From contig CAVKBM010000001.1 in assembly GCA_963654355.1 (NCBI GenBank), positions 166,223 to 230,222 of the forward strand: a DNA stretch of 64,000 nt, written 5' to 3'. This DNA comes from UBA1181 sp963654355. Lineage in GTDB: Bacteria; Bacteroidota; Bacteroidia; Bacteroidales; Paludibacteraceae. Made by a program: the position numbers and the translations under genes. Below, piece by piece: positions 51,980 to 61,800 of the stretch. How positions within the stretch are numbered: position 1 is the first letter of the stretch; each line of letters opens with the position of its first letter. The notes below the pieces were generated by a model. The model was not told where the DNA came from. It saw only the letters and a program-made list of their open reading frames with translations, and searched no databases.

Positions 51980-53779
51980 CTAGAAAATCATTGATATTCC
52001 GCCCATAAAGTTGAATCCATGTTGTGTGTAGCCATACCAACTCTCGTATTTTTGATTCAGTACGTTATCAAACTCGACAAAGAGGTTCAGCCAATTGAGC
52101 AGTCTGTAATCGGCTGCGAGGGTGAGGTTGTTGGTTGCAGGAAGCTTAAACTTCTCTAATGTTATGTATTCAGAACTTTTTGCTTCTTTTTTCAGATAGG
52201 TGATGCCAGAGTATCTTCCTGTCTGAAGTTGGTAGGCGAGTCGGAAACGGAGGTCGTCTGTAGCTTTGAAAGTGGATTCAATGTTCATCTCCCACTTTGG
52301 CTTATGCCATGCTTCGTCTAAATTCTTTAAAGCCCATTTGTAGAATGAACCATCAAAACGAATGTTTAAACGCTCTGTCCAATCGTAGGCAAGAGACAGA
52401 CCTGCATTGAATAGTCCTGCGTTTTCGTCGTAGACAACGTCGAAACGATTGGTGTAAGTGTTGCTGAGGGTGTCGTATCTGTTGACGAAGAAATAAGGAT
52501 TGTTGATGAGTTTGTATCCGATGTGAATGTCCATATTGATGCGTCTCGCCGCGTTGAGGGTCAGTCCGACGTATGCATCGATAGGAGTATAAGTGTCTTC
52601 AATACGAACATCTGGCGAGATGTAGAGGTTTTGATTGATGATGTTCTGATAGTTGTTGACAGTGTAGTCTCCCGTAACGCCAGCATATACGTAGAGAATA
52701 TCTTTTATTAATTTCGCTTTTCCGAAAACATTTGGCATTACAGCACCTTTTTTTCCTTGTTTAATACCGAATGCACCTTTTACACCTACAGTGATTTCAC
52801 CAAGATCTCCCGAGAAATAGTAGTGTGGTAATAGTTTGATGAGAGTATAGTTGTTGAGTGTTTCGCCTCTTTCAAAGGTGTAACGTGTGTCGCTTTCTGG
52901 CAAGTTCATGATGATATTATGCATATCGAATGTAAAATGCAGAGACGAACTTTCAAAACGGTATGCACCTGTGAGTATAGTGTGGATAGTATGTTCTTTT
53001 AAATCTTCTTTGGAACTGAAAAGTTGATAGTTCATTTGGCAATCAAATTTCCATTTTGAGATGAAATCTCGGCTACGGAATCGGACATTTGCATGCAAAC
53101 GGTTGAAGGCTTGCTTCAGAGAGTCGTCGTTGGTTGTTTTGTCTATTCCATTTTCAGAAAGGCGTTGCATATAGCTGTCGTAGCCATAGTACTTGAAAAC
53201 GTGGTTGTTGCCTGCTACGAAAGCACTGAGTTCTTTGTTTTTGAAACTGTGTGCATAGTTAATCTTCGCTCGTGTGTCAGCGTTGGTAGCTTTACTCTTC
53301 AGCTCAGACGGTAAGTTGTCGTAGAGTTTATCAGTCAATTTGATATCTCCGAAGGTGGAATTGTGGTTAACGTGAAAATCCAACAAGTTGCGATTATTCT
53401 TGAAGATTGGCGTGTATAGCTCTCCGAGAAATGATGAATAGGTACCGATACCTATTTTTGCGAAACGCTCTTTCCCCGATCTAATGGCTTCAGGCTCTGC
53501 CAAAGCATAGTCTAAGGTTTGTGGCTCGCTTGGTTTGATGCTGTAAGGTGTTGTCCAAACAGAGAAATCGTAAGTGCGTTTCTTCGTAGGCACCTCCTCT
53601 AATTCAGGCATCGTGCTGATTTTCCCTGATTCTTTGATGACGGGTGTGTATTCTTTGACTACTTCAATATCTCTGAGGATGGTTGGCTCTTCGTCTTTTG
53701 CTATTTGAAGTGAATCTTGGGCAAAGGAGTAGAGGGCAAACCCTAACAAGTTCAGTGTGATAAAAAGATGTTTCGTCAT
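51980..53779 (-). CDS. Outer-membrane beta-barrel protein (TonB-dependent-receptor-like, plugless)
   Basis: I chose the ATG at 53779 (MTKHLFITLNLLGFALYSFAQ, 599 residues), which gives a signal peptide; upstream in-frame codons overlap the TPR gene. After a short periplasmic stretch (EEPTILRDIEVVKEYTPVIKE) the rest is alternating amphipathic strands, ending in the aromatic YESWYGYTQHGFNFMGGISMIF, a normal barrel terminus. The region resembles the barrel part of TonB-dependent receptors, but I see no plug domain or clear TonB box, so calling it a transporter would be unsafe. It follows the large TPR gene by 31 bases and was probably co-transcribed and co-evolved with it. Confidence 0.75.
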   Translation of the reverse strand: MTKHLFITLNLLGFALYSFAQDSLQIAKDEEPTILRDIEVVKEYTPVIKESGKISTMPELEEVPTKKRTYDFSVWTTPYSIKPSEPQTLDYALAEPEAIRSGKERFAKIGIGTYSSFLGELYTPIFKNNRNLLDFHVNHNSTFGDIKLTDKLYDNLPSELKSKATNADTRAKINYAHSFKNKELSAFVAGNNHVFKYYGYDSYMQRLSENGIDKTTNDDSLKQAFNRLHANVRFRSRDFISKWKFDCQMNYQLFSSKEDLKEHTIHTILTGAYRFESSSLHFTFDMHNIIMNLPESDTRYTFERGETLNNYTLIKLLPHYYFSGDLGEITVGVKGAFGIKQGKKGAVMPNVFGKAKLIKDILYVYAGVTGDYTVNNYQNIINQNLYISPDVRIEDTYTPIDAYVGLTLNAARRINMDIHIGYKLINNPYFFVNRYDTLSNTYTNRFDVVYDENAGLFNAGLSLAYDWTERLNIRFDGSFYKWALKNLDEAWHKPKWEMNIESTFKATDDLRFRLAYQLQTGRYSGITYLKKEAKSSEYITLEKFKLPATNNLTLAADYRLLNWLNLFVEFDNVLNQKYESWYGYTQHGFNFMGGISMIF

Positions 53780-53810
53780 ATCGTGGCTCCTTGATTTTTG
53801 TCTGATTTGA

Positions 53811-56800
53811 TTATTTCGCATTCTGCTCGTTTTTAGCAGTCTTGCTTTCCTCGTTTTCTGTGTTGACAACTTTTTCTGCTTCGTTCTTCTCTAGTTTTTC
53901 CAAACGAATACGAATATCGTCTGCAATGTCGTCTTTCTCTCCGTAGTTCTCGCGGACACTGAGCAGGTATTGCTTAGCTTCAAACTCGCGACCTTGGTCT
54001 GCATAGATGTCTGCTAATAAAATGAAACTTTTTGCCAACCAGTATTGGTGAGGTGTGTTTCTGTCGATGAAATCGAAAATTTCTTTTTCTGCGGCCTTAT
54101 ACTCTTTGTCATTATAGTAATACTCTGCAATGGAGTATTTTGAGATTGCTCCAAACTCGTCCATGCAGTTGGAGGATAGTTCGGTGTAGTCGGCGAAAGC
54201 ATTGACAGAGTCTCCCTTGAATTCATAGGCTTTGGCACGGGTGTAGAGTGCCTCTCGGAGGATTGTTGGATCCAGCTTGTCGCTTGAAATGATAGCGGTT
54301 GCTGCTGTAATTGTCTCGTCGGTATTGCCCAACAGATTGTTACAACGCAGGATGCCGATGCGTGCAGCCAACTTGTTCTCTGCATTCTGCGCAATCGTGT
54401 CGAGGGTACTCATCGTCTGAATAGCCGCGGAGAACCTCTTATGCTCATATTGAATTTCAGACAATCGTACTAAAGACATCTCTCGGTTTGTCGATCCAAC
54501 TTGGCTGGCGATAATCTGATATTCTGGTTCTGCATTCTCCTTTTTGTTCAGATTGTAGTAACTGTTGGCGATGTTGAAATGCGCATCGTAGACGAATGTA
54601 CTGTTCGGAAATTTTGCAATGTAGTTGTAAAGGCTTTTGATTGCATTCTCATACTCACCTTTATCATATTGATTGATTGCAGCCATATAGGTGAGAGAGT
54701 CTTGTTCAGATTTCTCAAATTTCACCAATCCGTTGAGGCTCTCTACATAATCGGCATAACTCTGTATATCGTTCTTCTCGAAATAGATATTCTTTAGTCC
54801 TCCGATAGAAGTTTTTGCTTCTGCGCTGTTTGGGAAATTTTTGATGATCTCCTTATATGTGTAAACGGCTTTGTCTGAATTACCCATCTCGTCGTAGAGC
54901 ATGGCGGTTTGTAGTTGACCTTTGCGACTTAGTGGACTGTGAGGGTATTGTTTGTTGAGTTTCTCGTATGTGTTTATTGCGCTTTGGCTTTTTCCCATCA
55001 TCGTGTAGGCTCGTCCGATTTCATATTGTGCATCTGCTAAATATTCTGATTGAGGAAAAGATTTTATCAATTTCTCTAATGTTGAAATTTTACCGTTGTA
55101 GTCTTTCTGTAATCCTAAAATAAATCCTTCTTGGAAGCAAGCATAATCGGCTCCTGGCCCACGGAGAGAGTATACATGTGCATAGTTCTTGGCTGCATTG
55201 TCAAAGTCGCGCTGGTTGAAGTAACAATCTCCAATACGGTTTGTGGCATCTGCAATGAGTGTCTGGTTGGTTTCCTCTAAATTAATGTACTTGCGGAACC
55301 AGGTGAGGGCGTTGGCATATTGCTTTTTTGTGAAATTTGCATATCCGATGTTGTAGTGCGCAAGGTTGAACTCTTTGCAATTGCGAGATCCAACCGCATT
55401 GACAAACGAGTTGAAGTCGTTTGCTGCTTTGTCATACTCTTTGAGTTTATAATAGGCTTCTCCTCGCCAGAAAATAGCCTCTGCCGCTAATTCGTTGTTG
55501 TATTTTTTATCTTTCAACGATTCGTTGAATGAAGAGATGGCAGACTCGTAGTTACCGTTGTTAAAGTCTTGTATGCCGAGGCAGTAGCTGATTCGTTGCC
55601 GAGCCTCGTAGATGGCTAATGTTTTGTCTTCTATGTTTTGAATGGAAGCAAGTGCTGCTTTATAGTTTTTGGTGGTCAAATAGAGATTGACCATATAGTT
55701 GAACACTTTGTCGCGGTAGCGTGAGTCGGGAAACTCTTTCAAGAAATTCTCGAAGGCGGTGATGGATTCGTTGAAAGGCGAATAGGATTGCTGATAGATG
55801 ATGAGGGCATAGTTGAACTGTGCTTCTTCTTTTACGTTTTTCTCGAAATTCATCCTTGATGCCGACTCGAAACAGAGGCGCGCATTACTTAGATTTTCGT
55901 CCTTCACATAGCAGGAGCCTAGGTAGAGATAAGCATTTTGACTCATCGCATCTTCGACTGACGTAACGGACTGGAAACTCTCAATGGCATTGACATAGTC
56001 GCCCATTTGATAGTAAGAGTTTCCTAACATATACATGTTGTCTCTGAGTACTTTGTCGCTCTTTTCTTGATAGAGAGATAGATACTTGATTGTGTTCTGA
56101 TAGTCTTTGCGTTGGTAATAGCATTCTCCGAGAATACGGTAAACCTCTGTGTTGTTGATGTTTGCAGAGTCTTTTTTTATCAAATTTTCGCCTGCCTCTA
56201 ACACTTTGTCAAATTTTCGCTGTGCATAGTAGATTTGGAAGAGATAGTAGGGTACAATTCTGTCGTATGATTCCTCGTTTCGCAACTCCTCGAAAACAGG
56301 GTATGCTAACTCGTAGTCTTTGTTGACATAGTCAATATAAGCCTTGTAGTATTTGGCAGATAGGTTGTAGCGTGTAGAGTCTGACAATAACGTTGAAAAT
56401 TGTTGTTGTGCCTTGTTGAGACTGTTTGTTTCTAAATAAGCATAACCAGAACGAAAGAGGTAATCTGCCTGCTCATCTTTTGACAGTTTCTTTAATTTGC
56501 AAGCTTCGAAATCTTTCACCGCATCTGCGAAATCTTCTCGGTTATAGTGGATTGTTCCCTCTAAAAAATGAGCCCGGTCGGCATAGATTGAGGAAGGATC
56601 GTCCTTCAGAAAAGTCTCTATTTTTTTACGGGCGTCTTTTTTGCCCAGTTCATAGGCGCAAACCGCTAGGAAATACTCTGTTTCGCCGTAGAGTGGTGAA
56701 CGGTCTTTCTCGATCGTGTTCAGATACTCGTTGAATTTGTGGTAGGCGGCTCCGTATTGTTTGGTATCATAAAATTCTTTCCCTTCTAAAAATAGTTTGT

Positions 56801-56894
56801 CGGGACGTGTGTAGTCGTTAGATTTTTGCGCCCAAGCCGATGAACCGACTGAAAAAGCACAAAAAACAGCGGCGATAACAAGAATTTTCTTCAT
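53811..56894 (-). CDS. Large periplasmic TPR-repeat protein
   Basis: I chose the ATG at 56894 (MKKILVIAAVFCAFSVGSSAWAQ, 1027 residues) for its clean signal peptide. The remainder is a long TPR superhelix with more than twenty units such as AIKYLSLYQE, SAISSFNESLKD and AVYTYKEIIKNFPNSAEAK. Several match the BamD/YbgF-type pattern (KSFPQSEYLADAQYEIG). The C-terminal ~40 residues are Glu/Lys/Asn-rich and probably disordered. I infer a periplasmic scaffold that works with the downstream barrel protein, perhaps in outer-membrane assembly or transport. The gene is divergent from ftsY. Confidence 0.85.
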   Translation of the reverse strand: MKKILVIAAVFCAFSVGSSAWAQKSNDYTRPDKLFLEGKEFYDTKQYGAAYHKFNEYLNTIEKDRSPLYGETEYFLAVCAYELGKKDARKKIETFLKDDPSSIYADRAHFLEGTIHYNREDFADAVKDFEACKLKKLSKDEQADYLFRSGYAYLETNSLNKAQQQFSTLLSDSTRYNLSAKYYKAYIDYVNKDYELAYPVFEELRNEESYDRIVPYYLFQIYYAQRKFDKVLEAGENLIKKDSANINNTEVYRILGECYYQRKDYQNTIKYLSLYQEKSDKVLRDNMYMLGNSYYQMGDYVNAIESFQSVTSVEDAMSQNAYLYLGSCYVKDENLSNARLCFESASRMNFEKNVKEEAQFNYALIIYQQSYSPFNESITAFENFLKEFPDSRYRDKVFNYMVNLYLTTKNYKAALASIQNIEDKTLAIYEARQRISYCLGIQDFNNGNYESAISSFNESLKDKKYNNELAAEAIFWRGEAYYKLKEYDKAANDFNSFVNAVGSRNCKEFNLAHYNIGYANFTKKQYANALTWFRKYINLEETNQTLIADATNRIGDCYFNQRDFDNAAKNYAHVYSLRGPGADYACFQEGFILGLQKDYNGKISTLEKLIKSFPQSEYLADAQYEIGRAYTMMGKSQSAINTYEKLNKQYPHSPLSRKGQLQTAMLYDEMGNSDKAVYTYKEIIKNFPNSAEAKTSIGGLKNIYFEKNDIQSYADYVESLNGLVKFEKSEQDSLTYMAAINQYDKGEYENAIKSLYNYIAKFPNSTFVYDAHFNIANSYYNLNKKENAEPEYQIIASQVGSTNREMSLVRLSEIQYEHKRFSAAIQTMSTLDTIAQNAENKLAARIGILRCNNLLGNTDETITAATAIISSDKLDPTILREALYTRAKAYEFKGDSVNAFADYTELSSNCMDEFGAISKYSIAEYYYNDKEYKAAEKEIFDFIDRNTPHQYWLAKSFILLADIYADQGREFEAKQYLLSVRENYGEKDDIADDIRIRLEKLEKNEAEKVVNTENEESKTAKNEQNAK

Positions 56895-56921
56895 CTCTCT
56901 TCTTAAATTTTGATTTAACGA

Positions 56922-56962
56922 CAAAGGTACGAATAAAAAATGAGAGGTTTATTGTATCTTTG
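56922..56962. promoter_or_regulatory. Divergent promoters for the TPR gene and ftsY
   Basis: On the minus strand TACCTTTG (56929 to 56922) lies 27 bases before the TPR start. On the plus strand TATCTTTG (56955-56962) lies 20 bases before the ftsY start. Both fit TAnnTTTG. The two -7 elements are 25 bases apart, so the upstream promoter regions overlap. Confidence 0.5.
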
Positions 56963-56982
56963 TATTTGATTAACGAAAGAAT

Positions 56983-57936
56983 ATGGGTCTATTTAGCATT
57001 TTTTCAAAAGAGAAGAAAGAGGATTTGAACAAAGGTCTTGAAAAGACAAAAGACAGTTTCCTCACGAAAATTGCGCGTGCAGTGGTTGGTAAAACCAAAG
57101 TGGATGATGAGGTGCTGGATAATTTAGAGGAAGTTCTCATCACCTCAGATGTGGGTGTTGATACGACTTTGAAAATCATTGAGAGGATTGAAAAGCGTGT
57201 CGCTCGTGATAAGTATGTAAACACAGAGGAATTAAATACAATCCTTAAGGATGAGATTTCTCAACTTCTTGAAGAGAACAACACGAAGGATGGTAACGAG
57301 TTTTCTGTGCCAGAGACTGATGTCCCCTATGTGATCATGGTGGTTGGTGTGAATGGGGTGGGTAAAACAACGACTATCGGAAAGTTGGCCTACCAGTTTA
57401 AAAAAGCGGGAAAGAAGGTCTTCTTGGGTGCTGCCGATACTTTCCGTGCCGCCGCTGTGGAGCAATTGGTCATTTGGGGCGAACGTGTTGGTTGTTCGGT
57501 GGTAAAGCAAAAGATGGGGGCAGATCCTGCTTCTGTGGCTTTCGATACGCTTTCTTCTGCGAAAGCAAACGGTGCTGATGTGGTTATCATTGATACTGCC
57601 GGTCGTCTGCATAACAAGGTCAATTTGATGAATGAGTTGACAAAAATCAAACAGGTGATGCAGAAAATTGTGCCGAATGCACCTCATGATGTTCTTTTGG
57701 TGTTGGATGGTTCAACGGGTCAAAATGCCTTTGAACAGGCTAAGCAATTCACGAAGGCAACTGAGGTTACTTCGTTGGCTATCACTAAATTGGATGGCAC
57801 TGCCAAGGGTGGTGTTGTCATTGGTATCTCCGACCAATTCAAGATTCCAGTCAAGTATATTGGTGTGGGAGAGGGTATCGAGCATCTACAAGTGTTCAAC
57901 AAGCGTGAGTTTGTTGATTCACTCTTCAAGAAATAG
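56983..57936 (+). CDS. ftsY: Signal recognition particle receptor FtsY
   Basis: GTPase that docks SRP-ribosome complexes at the inner membrane for co-translational insertion. The 317-residue protein consists of a basic N-terminal helix (GLFSIFSKEKKEDLNKGLEKTKDS), the N domain and the G domain with GVNGVGKTTTIGKLA (G1), GAADTFRAAAVEQL, DTAGRLHNK (G3) and TKLDGTAKGG (G4). The long acidic A domain of enterobacteria is absent, which is normal in Bacteroidota. rimO follows after 33 bases, a conserved arrangement in the order. Confidence 0.95.
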   Translation: MGLFSIFSKEKKEDLNKGLEKTKDSFLTKIARAVVGKTKVDDEVLDNLEEVLITSDVGVDTTLKIIERIEKRVARDKYVNTEELNTILKDEISQLLEENNTKDGNEFSVPETDVPYVIMVVGVNGVGKTTTIGKLAYQFKKAGKKVFLGAADTFRAAAVEQLVIWGERVGCSVVKQKMGADPASVAFDTLSSAKANGADVVIIDTAGRLHNKVNLMNELTKIKQVMQKIVPNAPHDVLLVLDGSTGQNAFEQAKQFTKATEVTSLAITKLDGTAKGGVVIGISDQFKIPVKYIGVGEGIEHLQVFNKREFVDSLFKK

Positions 57937-57969
57937 ATCTATCTAAATTTTACATATTGAGATTTGGTT

Positions 57970-59337
57970 ATGATGCCAGGTTTGTCCACTTGTTCTTTAA
58001 TACCTAAATGCGATGAAAAAAATACAGAAGTAGACATCGTATGTATGGGTTGTTCCAAAAATCTTGTAGATGCCGAGCGTCTGGCCCAGCAGTTGGATGC
58101 TGTTGGTTATCAGACGAATTTCGACCCGAAACGTCCTAAAGGAAAAATTGTAATCATCAACACTTGTGGCTTTATCGGTGATGCGAAAGAGGAATCAATT
58201 GAACAGATTTTGAAATATGCAGAGGCGAAAAAGAAAGGTGCGATAGAGAAACTGTTCGTGATGGGTTGTCTTTCAGAGAGATATATGAAAGATTTGGAAA
58301 TGGAAATTCCAGAAGTGGACAAGTATTATGGAAAGTTCTCTTGGAAAGACATTGTGGCGGATTTAGGTGCTGAGTATCAAGAAGGGAAAGCCGCTCAACG
58401 AAAGATTTCAACGCCGAAACACTACGCATATATCAAAATTGCAGAGGGATGTAATCAACATTGTGCCTATTGTGCTATTCCACTCATCACAGGGAAATAC
58501 CAATCTCGTTCAATGGAGGAAATTGTTGATGAGGTGAAATGGCTTGTAACACAAGGAGTTAAAGAGTTTCAAATCATTGCACAAGATTTAACTTACTATG
58601 GGAAAGATCTCTATGGAGAGTATAAAATCGCAGAGTTGGTAGAGCGTATTTCGGATGTGAAAGGGGTGGAGTGGATTCGTCTTCATTATGCTTACCCTAC
58701 TAATTTTCCGTACGATTTGTTGCGTGTCATTCGTGAACGAGACAATGTTTGTAAATATTTGGATATTGCTTTGCAACATATAAATGACGATGTGTTGAAG
58801 AATATGCATCGTCGAATCTCAAAACAGGAGACAGTTGATTTGATAAAGCGTATTCGTGAGGAAGTGCCAGGCATTTGTTTGCGTACCACCTTGATGGTCG
58901 GTTTCCCAGGTGAGACGAAAGAACAGTTTGATGAGTTGCTTGATTTTGTGAGAGAGACGCGTTTCGACCGCATGGGGGCGTTTGCATACTGTGAGGAAGA
59001 AGGAACTCCATCCGCTAAAATGAATGACGATGTGTCTCAGGAGGAGAAAGAACGTCGAGTGGACGAAATCATGAGTGTACAAGAACAAATTATGACCGAG
59101 TTGACGGAGGCTAAAGTAGGAAAGACACTCAAGGTGATTATTGATAGAAGTGATGAACAATATTATATAGGCAGAACCGAGTTTGATTCGCCAGAGGTAG
59201 ACACGGAGGTGCTGATAAAAAAAGAGGACTGTGGAAGGTTGAAGAAAGGCGAGTTCTACGATGTGAAAATCTACGGCGATGATTTTGGTGATTTGCTAGG
59301 TCGTGTATGTGGTCTATCCAACAAAAATAAAATATAG
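57970..59337 (+). CDS. rimO: Ribosomal protein S12 methylthiotransferase RimO
   Basis: Radical-SAM enzyme that methylthiolates an aspartate of ribosomal protein S12. It is counted from the ATG at 57970 (455 residues); a second ATG follows directly, and the true start is uncertain because no strong ribosome-binding site is seen. The N-terminal UPF0004 domain carries the auxiliary cluster cysteines (VCMGCSKNLVDAERL, NTCGFIGDAKEESI, GCLSERY). The radical-SAM motif is CNQHCAYCAIP (CxxxCxxC), and a C-terminal TRAM domain (about 385-450) binds the substrate. The CSKNLVDAE signature separates RimO from MiaB. Confidence 0.95.
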   Translation: MMPGLSTCSLIPKCDEKNTEVDIVCMGCSKNLVDAERLAQQLDAVGYQTNFDPKRPKGKIVIINTCGFIGDAKEESIEQILKYAEAKKKGAIEKLFVMGCLSERYMKDLEMEIPEVDKYYGKFSWKDIVADLGAEYQEGKAAQRKISTPKHYAYIKIAEGCNQHCAYCAIPLITGKYQSRSMEEIVDEVKWLVTQGVKEFQIIAQDLTYYGKDLYGEYKIAELVERISDVKGVEWIRLHYAYPTNFPYDLLRVIRERDNVCKYLDIALQHINDDVLKNMHRRISKQETVDLIKRIREEVPGICLRTTLMVGFPGETKEQFDELLDFVRETRFDRMGAFAYCEEEGTPSAKMNDDVSQEEKERRVDEIMSVQEQIMTELTEAKVGKTLKVIIDRSDEQYYIGRTEFDSPEVDTEVLIKKEDCGRLKKGEFYDVKIYGDDFGDLLGRVCGLSNKNKI

Positions 59338-59340
59338 ATT

Positions 59341-60381
59341 ATGGATCGAATTTTGATTTCTTTGTCTTCCATTTTGTTGCTTGTTGCTTTCTCTTCGTGC
59401 AAGAAAGAGTATATAACGAATCAGTATATCACGAATGAGAACGATAGTTATTATTCTCAGAAGGTTTACTTAGATAAAGACATAAAGGAGGTGACTGAGG
59501 ATATTCGTCCTGCTTATCTTCATATTGGCGATACGGTAGCTGTTTTTGCCATCTCAAATAAAGTGACACAAGGTGATTTGGCGATTGGTATTGCAAAATT
59601 AAAGAGTTGGGGTTTGAATGTCGTTGAGACTGAAAATTTATATGAGGAAGATGGTAGGTATGCGGGTACGCAGAGTAAGCGTATTGAGGGATTGCAAAAG
59701 TTGTTAGATAATCCGAACATTCGTGCGATTATAGCGGCTCGTGGAGGATATGGCGCTGTTCAGGTGCTTCCTTATCTTGATCTGACGGAGTTTATGAGAA
59801 GTCCGAAATGGATGGTGGGTTATAGTGATTTGACCGCTTTCCATGCAATGTTGAATAATCTCGGTGTGGAAACAATTCATGGCGCAATGTTGAATAGTTT
59901 TGATGACGAGAAAAGTATTGTGTCTCTTCATTCTTCGTTGTTTGGTACTTTGGAAGAATATACGATTTCTACAAATAGCAACTGTATTGAGGGAGAGGCA
60001 GATGGACGCTTGGTGGGTGGTAATCTTTCTGTAATCTATAGTTTAGGTGGCACTTTGTATGATTTGAATGTGAAAAATGCCATTCTTCTTATTGAAGATA
60101 CGGGTGAAGCCAACTATAGCATTGATCGTATGTTGCAGAATCTCAAATTGAGTGGCAAGTTGGATTGTATCAAGGGTGTTGTTGTGGGCGAGTTCATCAA
60201 CAACACACAAGGAAACGATGAACCGTTGAACGAGATAATAAGAGGGGCATTTGAATCGTTAAATATTCCAGTGATGTATGGTGTGAATATCGGACATGAC
60301 ACAGAAAATCTATCCACCTATTTAGGTCGTGCTGTGAAGCTGACGGTTGGTTCGGCCACATCTACATTATCGTTCAAATAA
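59341..60381 (+). CDS. LD-carboxypeptidase (peptidase family S66), lipoprotein
   Basis: This 346-residue protein has a lipoprotein signal (LLLVAFSSCKKEY, Cys at about residue 20), a short polar spacer and an S66 domain. The Ser nucleophile lies in MVGYSDLTAFH (about residue 162), the Glu in LLIEDTGEANYSIDRML, and the His in GVNIGHDTEN. The oxyanion-loop motif ARGGYGAVQVLPYLD is also present. S66 enzymes such as LdcA cleave the terminal D-Ala from tetrapeptide stems during murein recycling and are usually cytosolic. A lipid anchor would instead place this one in the periplasm or outer membrane. It starts 3 bases after rimO. Confidence 0.85.
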   Translation: MDRILISLSSILLLVAFSSCKKEYITNQYITNENDSYYSQKVYLDKDIKEVTEDIRPAYLHIGDTVAVFAISNKVTQGDLAIGIAKLKSWGLNVVETENLYEEDGRYAGTQSKRIEGLQKLLDNPNIRAIIAARGGYGAVQVLPYLDLTEFMRSPKWMVGYSDLTAFHAMLNNLGVETIHGAMLNSFDDEKSIVSLHSSLFGTLEEYTISTNSNCIEGEADGRLVGGNLSVIYSLGGTLYDLNVKNAILLIEDTGEANYSIDRMLQNLKLSGKLDCIKGVVVGEFINNTQGNDEPLNEIIRGAFESLNIPVMYGVNIGHDTENLSTYLGRAVKLTVGSATSTLSFK

Positions 60382-60403
60382 AAGGAATATAATATAGGAT
60401 AAC

Positions 60404-61768
60404 ATGGCAAAAACGAAGTCTGTTTACGTTTGTCAGAATTGCGGTGCTGAAGCGGCTAAGTGGGTCGGTAAGTGTCCAGCGTGTGGCGAGTGGAACACAT
60501 ACGTTGAGGAGATTGTCCGACAGGATAAACAGCCTGCGCATGCTATTGGTTTGCTTCCTACGGAGAAGGCGAAACCACAACGTCTGCAAGAAGTCGAGAC
60601 CTCAGAGGAGACGCGTGACGATACGGGAAACAACGAGTTCAACCGTGTTTTGGGAGGTGGAATCGTCCCTGGTTCCTTAACCTTGATTGGAGGTGAACCT
60701 GGTATCGGAAAGTCTACTTTGGTATTGCAAATCGTTTTGAATATTAAAGGGAAAAGGACTTTGTATGTATCGGGAGAAGAGAGTACGAAGCAGCTTCGTT
60801 TAAGAGCAGACAGATTAGCTATTCCTGAAAATAACGATTGCTACATCGTTAGTGAAACTTCTCTCGAAAATATTTTTGTCCATATAAAAAATGTCAATCC
60901 AGACTTGGTGATTATAGACTCAATCCAGACAATTTCAACGGAGTTAGTGGAGTCTTCGCCTGGAAGTGTTTCGCAAGTGCGTGAATGCTCTGCTCAAATA
61001 TTGAAATTCGCTAAGGAGAGTGGTATTCCTGTTCTGTTAATTGGTCATATCAATAAGGAGGGAAATATTGCAGGACCGAAAGTCCTAGAGCATATCGTCG
61101 ACACCGTTTTGCAGTTTGAAGGCGACCAACATTATATGTACCGAATTTTGCGTTCTATCAAGAATCGATTTGGTAGCACGGCAGAATTGGGAATCTTTGA
61201 GATGCGTCAGAATGGTTTGCGTGAGGTGAGCAATCCGTCGGAATTGCTTTTGAGCAACAATCATGAGGGATTGAGTGGCACTGCCATTGGTGCGGCGATA
61301 GAAGGTGTACGACCTTTCTTGATCGAGGCGCAGTCTTTGGTGAGTACCGCAGCATACGGGACGCCGCAACGCTCGGCTACAGGTTTTGACATTCGTCGGT
61401 TGAATATGCTTTTAGCCGTGTTAGAGAAACGTGTCGGGTTCAAATTGGCTCAGAAAGACGTCTATCTCAATATCGCTGGTGGACTAAGGATCAACGATCC
61501 TGCCATTGATTTGGCGATTATCTGTGCGATCCTCTCTTCAAATATGGATATTGCTATTGATAGTCAGACCTGCTTGGCTGGTGAAGTTGGTCTCTCGGGC
61601 GAAATTCGTCCTGTCAACCGCATTGAGCAGCGAATCTCTGAGGCGGAGAAGTTGGGCTTCAAACGTATCATCATTCCCGAATACAAAAACTTGGATATAC
61701 GCAGTCGCTCCATTGAAGTCTGCTACGCCAGAAAAGTGGAGGAAGCATTCAAAATATTGTTCGGCTAA
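60404..61768 (+). CDS. radA: DNA repair protein RadA
   Basis: RecA-related protein of 454 residues that promotes branch migration in recombination. It has the N-terminal zinc finger (CQNCGAEAAKWVGKCPACGEW), the Walker A GGEPGIGKSTL, the RadA-specific KNRFGSTAELGIFEM and a C-terminal Lon-protease-like domain without the catalytic Ser (about 270-454). All hallmarks are intact. It lies 22 bases after the carboxypeptidase gene. Confidence 0.96.
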   Translation: MAKTKSVYVCQNCGAEAAKWVGKCPACGEWNTYVEEIVRQDKQPAHAIGLLPTEKAKPQRLQEVETSEETRDDTGNNEFNRVLGGGIVPGSLTLIGGEPGIGKSTLVLQIVLNIKGKRTLYVSGEESTKQLRLRADRLAIPENNDCYIVSETSLENIFVHIKNVNPDLVIIDSIQTISTELVESSPGSVSQVRECSAQILKFAKESGIPVLLIGHINKEGNIAGPKVLEHIVDTVLQFEGDQHYMYRILRSIKNRFGSTAELGIFEMRQNGLREVSNPSELLLSNNHEGLSGTAIGAAIEGVRPFLIEAQSLVSTAAYGTPQRSATGFDIRRLNMLLAVLEKRVGFKLAQKDVYLNIAGGLRINDPAIDLAIICAILSSNMDIAIDSQTCLAGEVGLSGEIRPVNRIEQRISEAEKLGFKRIIIPEYKNLDIRSRSIEVCYARKVEEAFKILFG

Positions 61769-61800
61769 TCGTAAATTTGCAACACATCAAAAGAGGGTTT

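Noticed and set aside
51980..53779. Calling the barrel protein a TonB-dependent nutrient receptor
   Set aside because: No plug domain, no clear TonB box and no SusD-like or uptake genes nearby; only the barrel likeness is supported.
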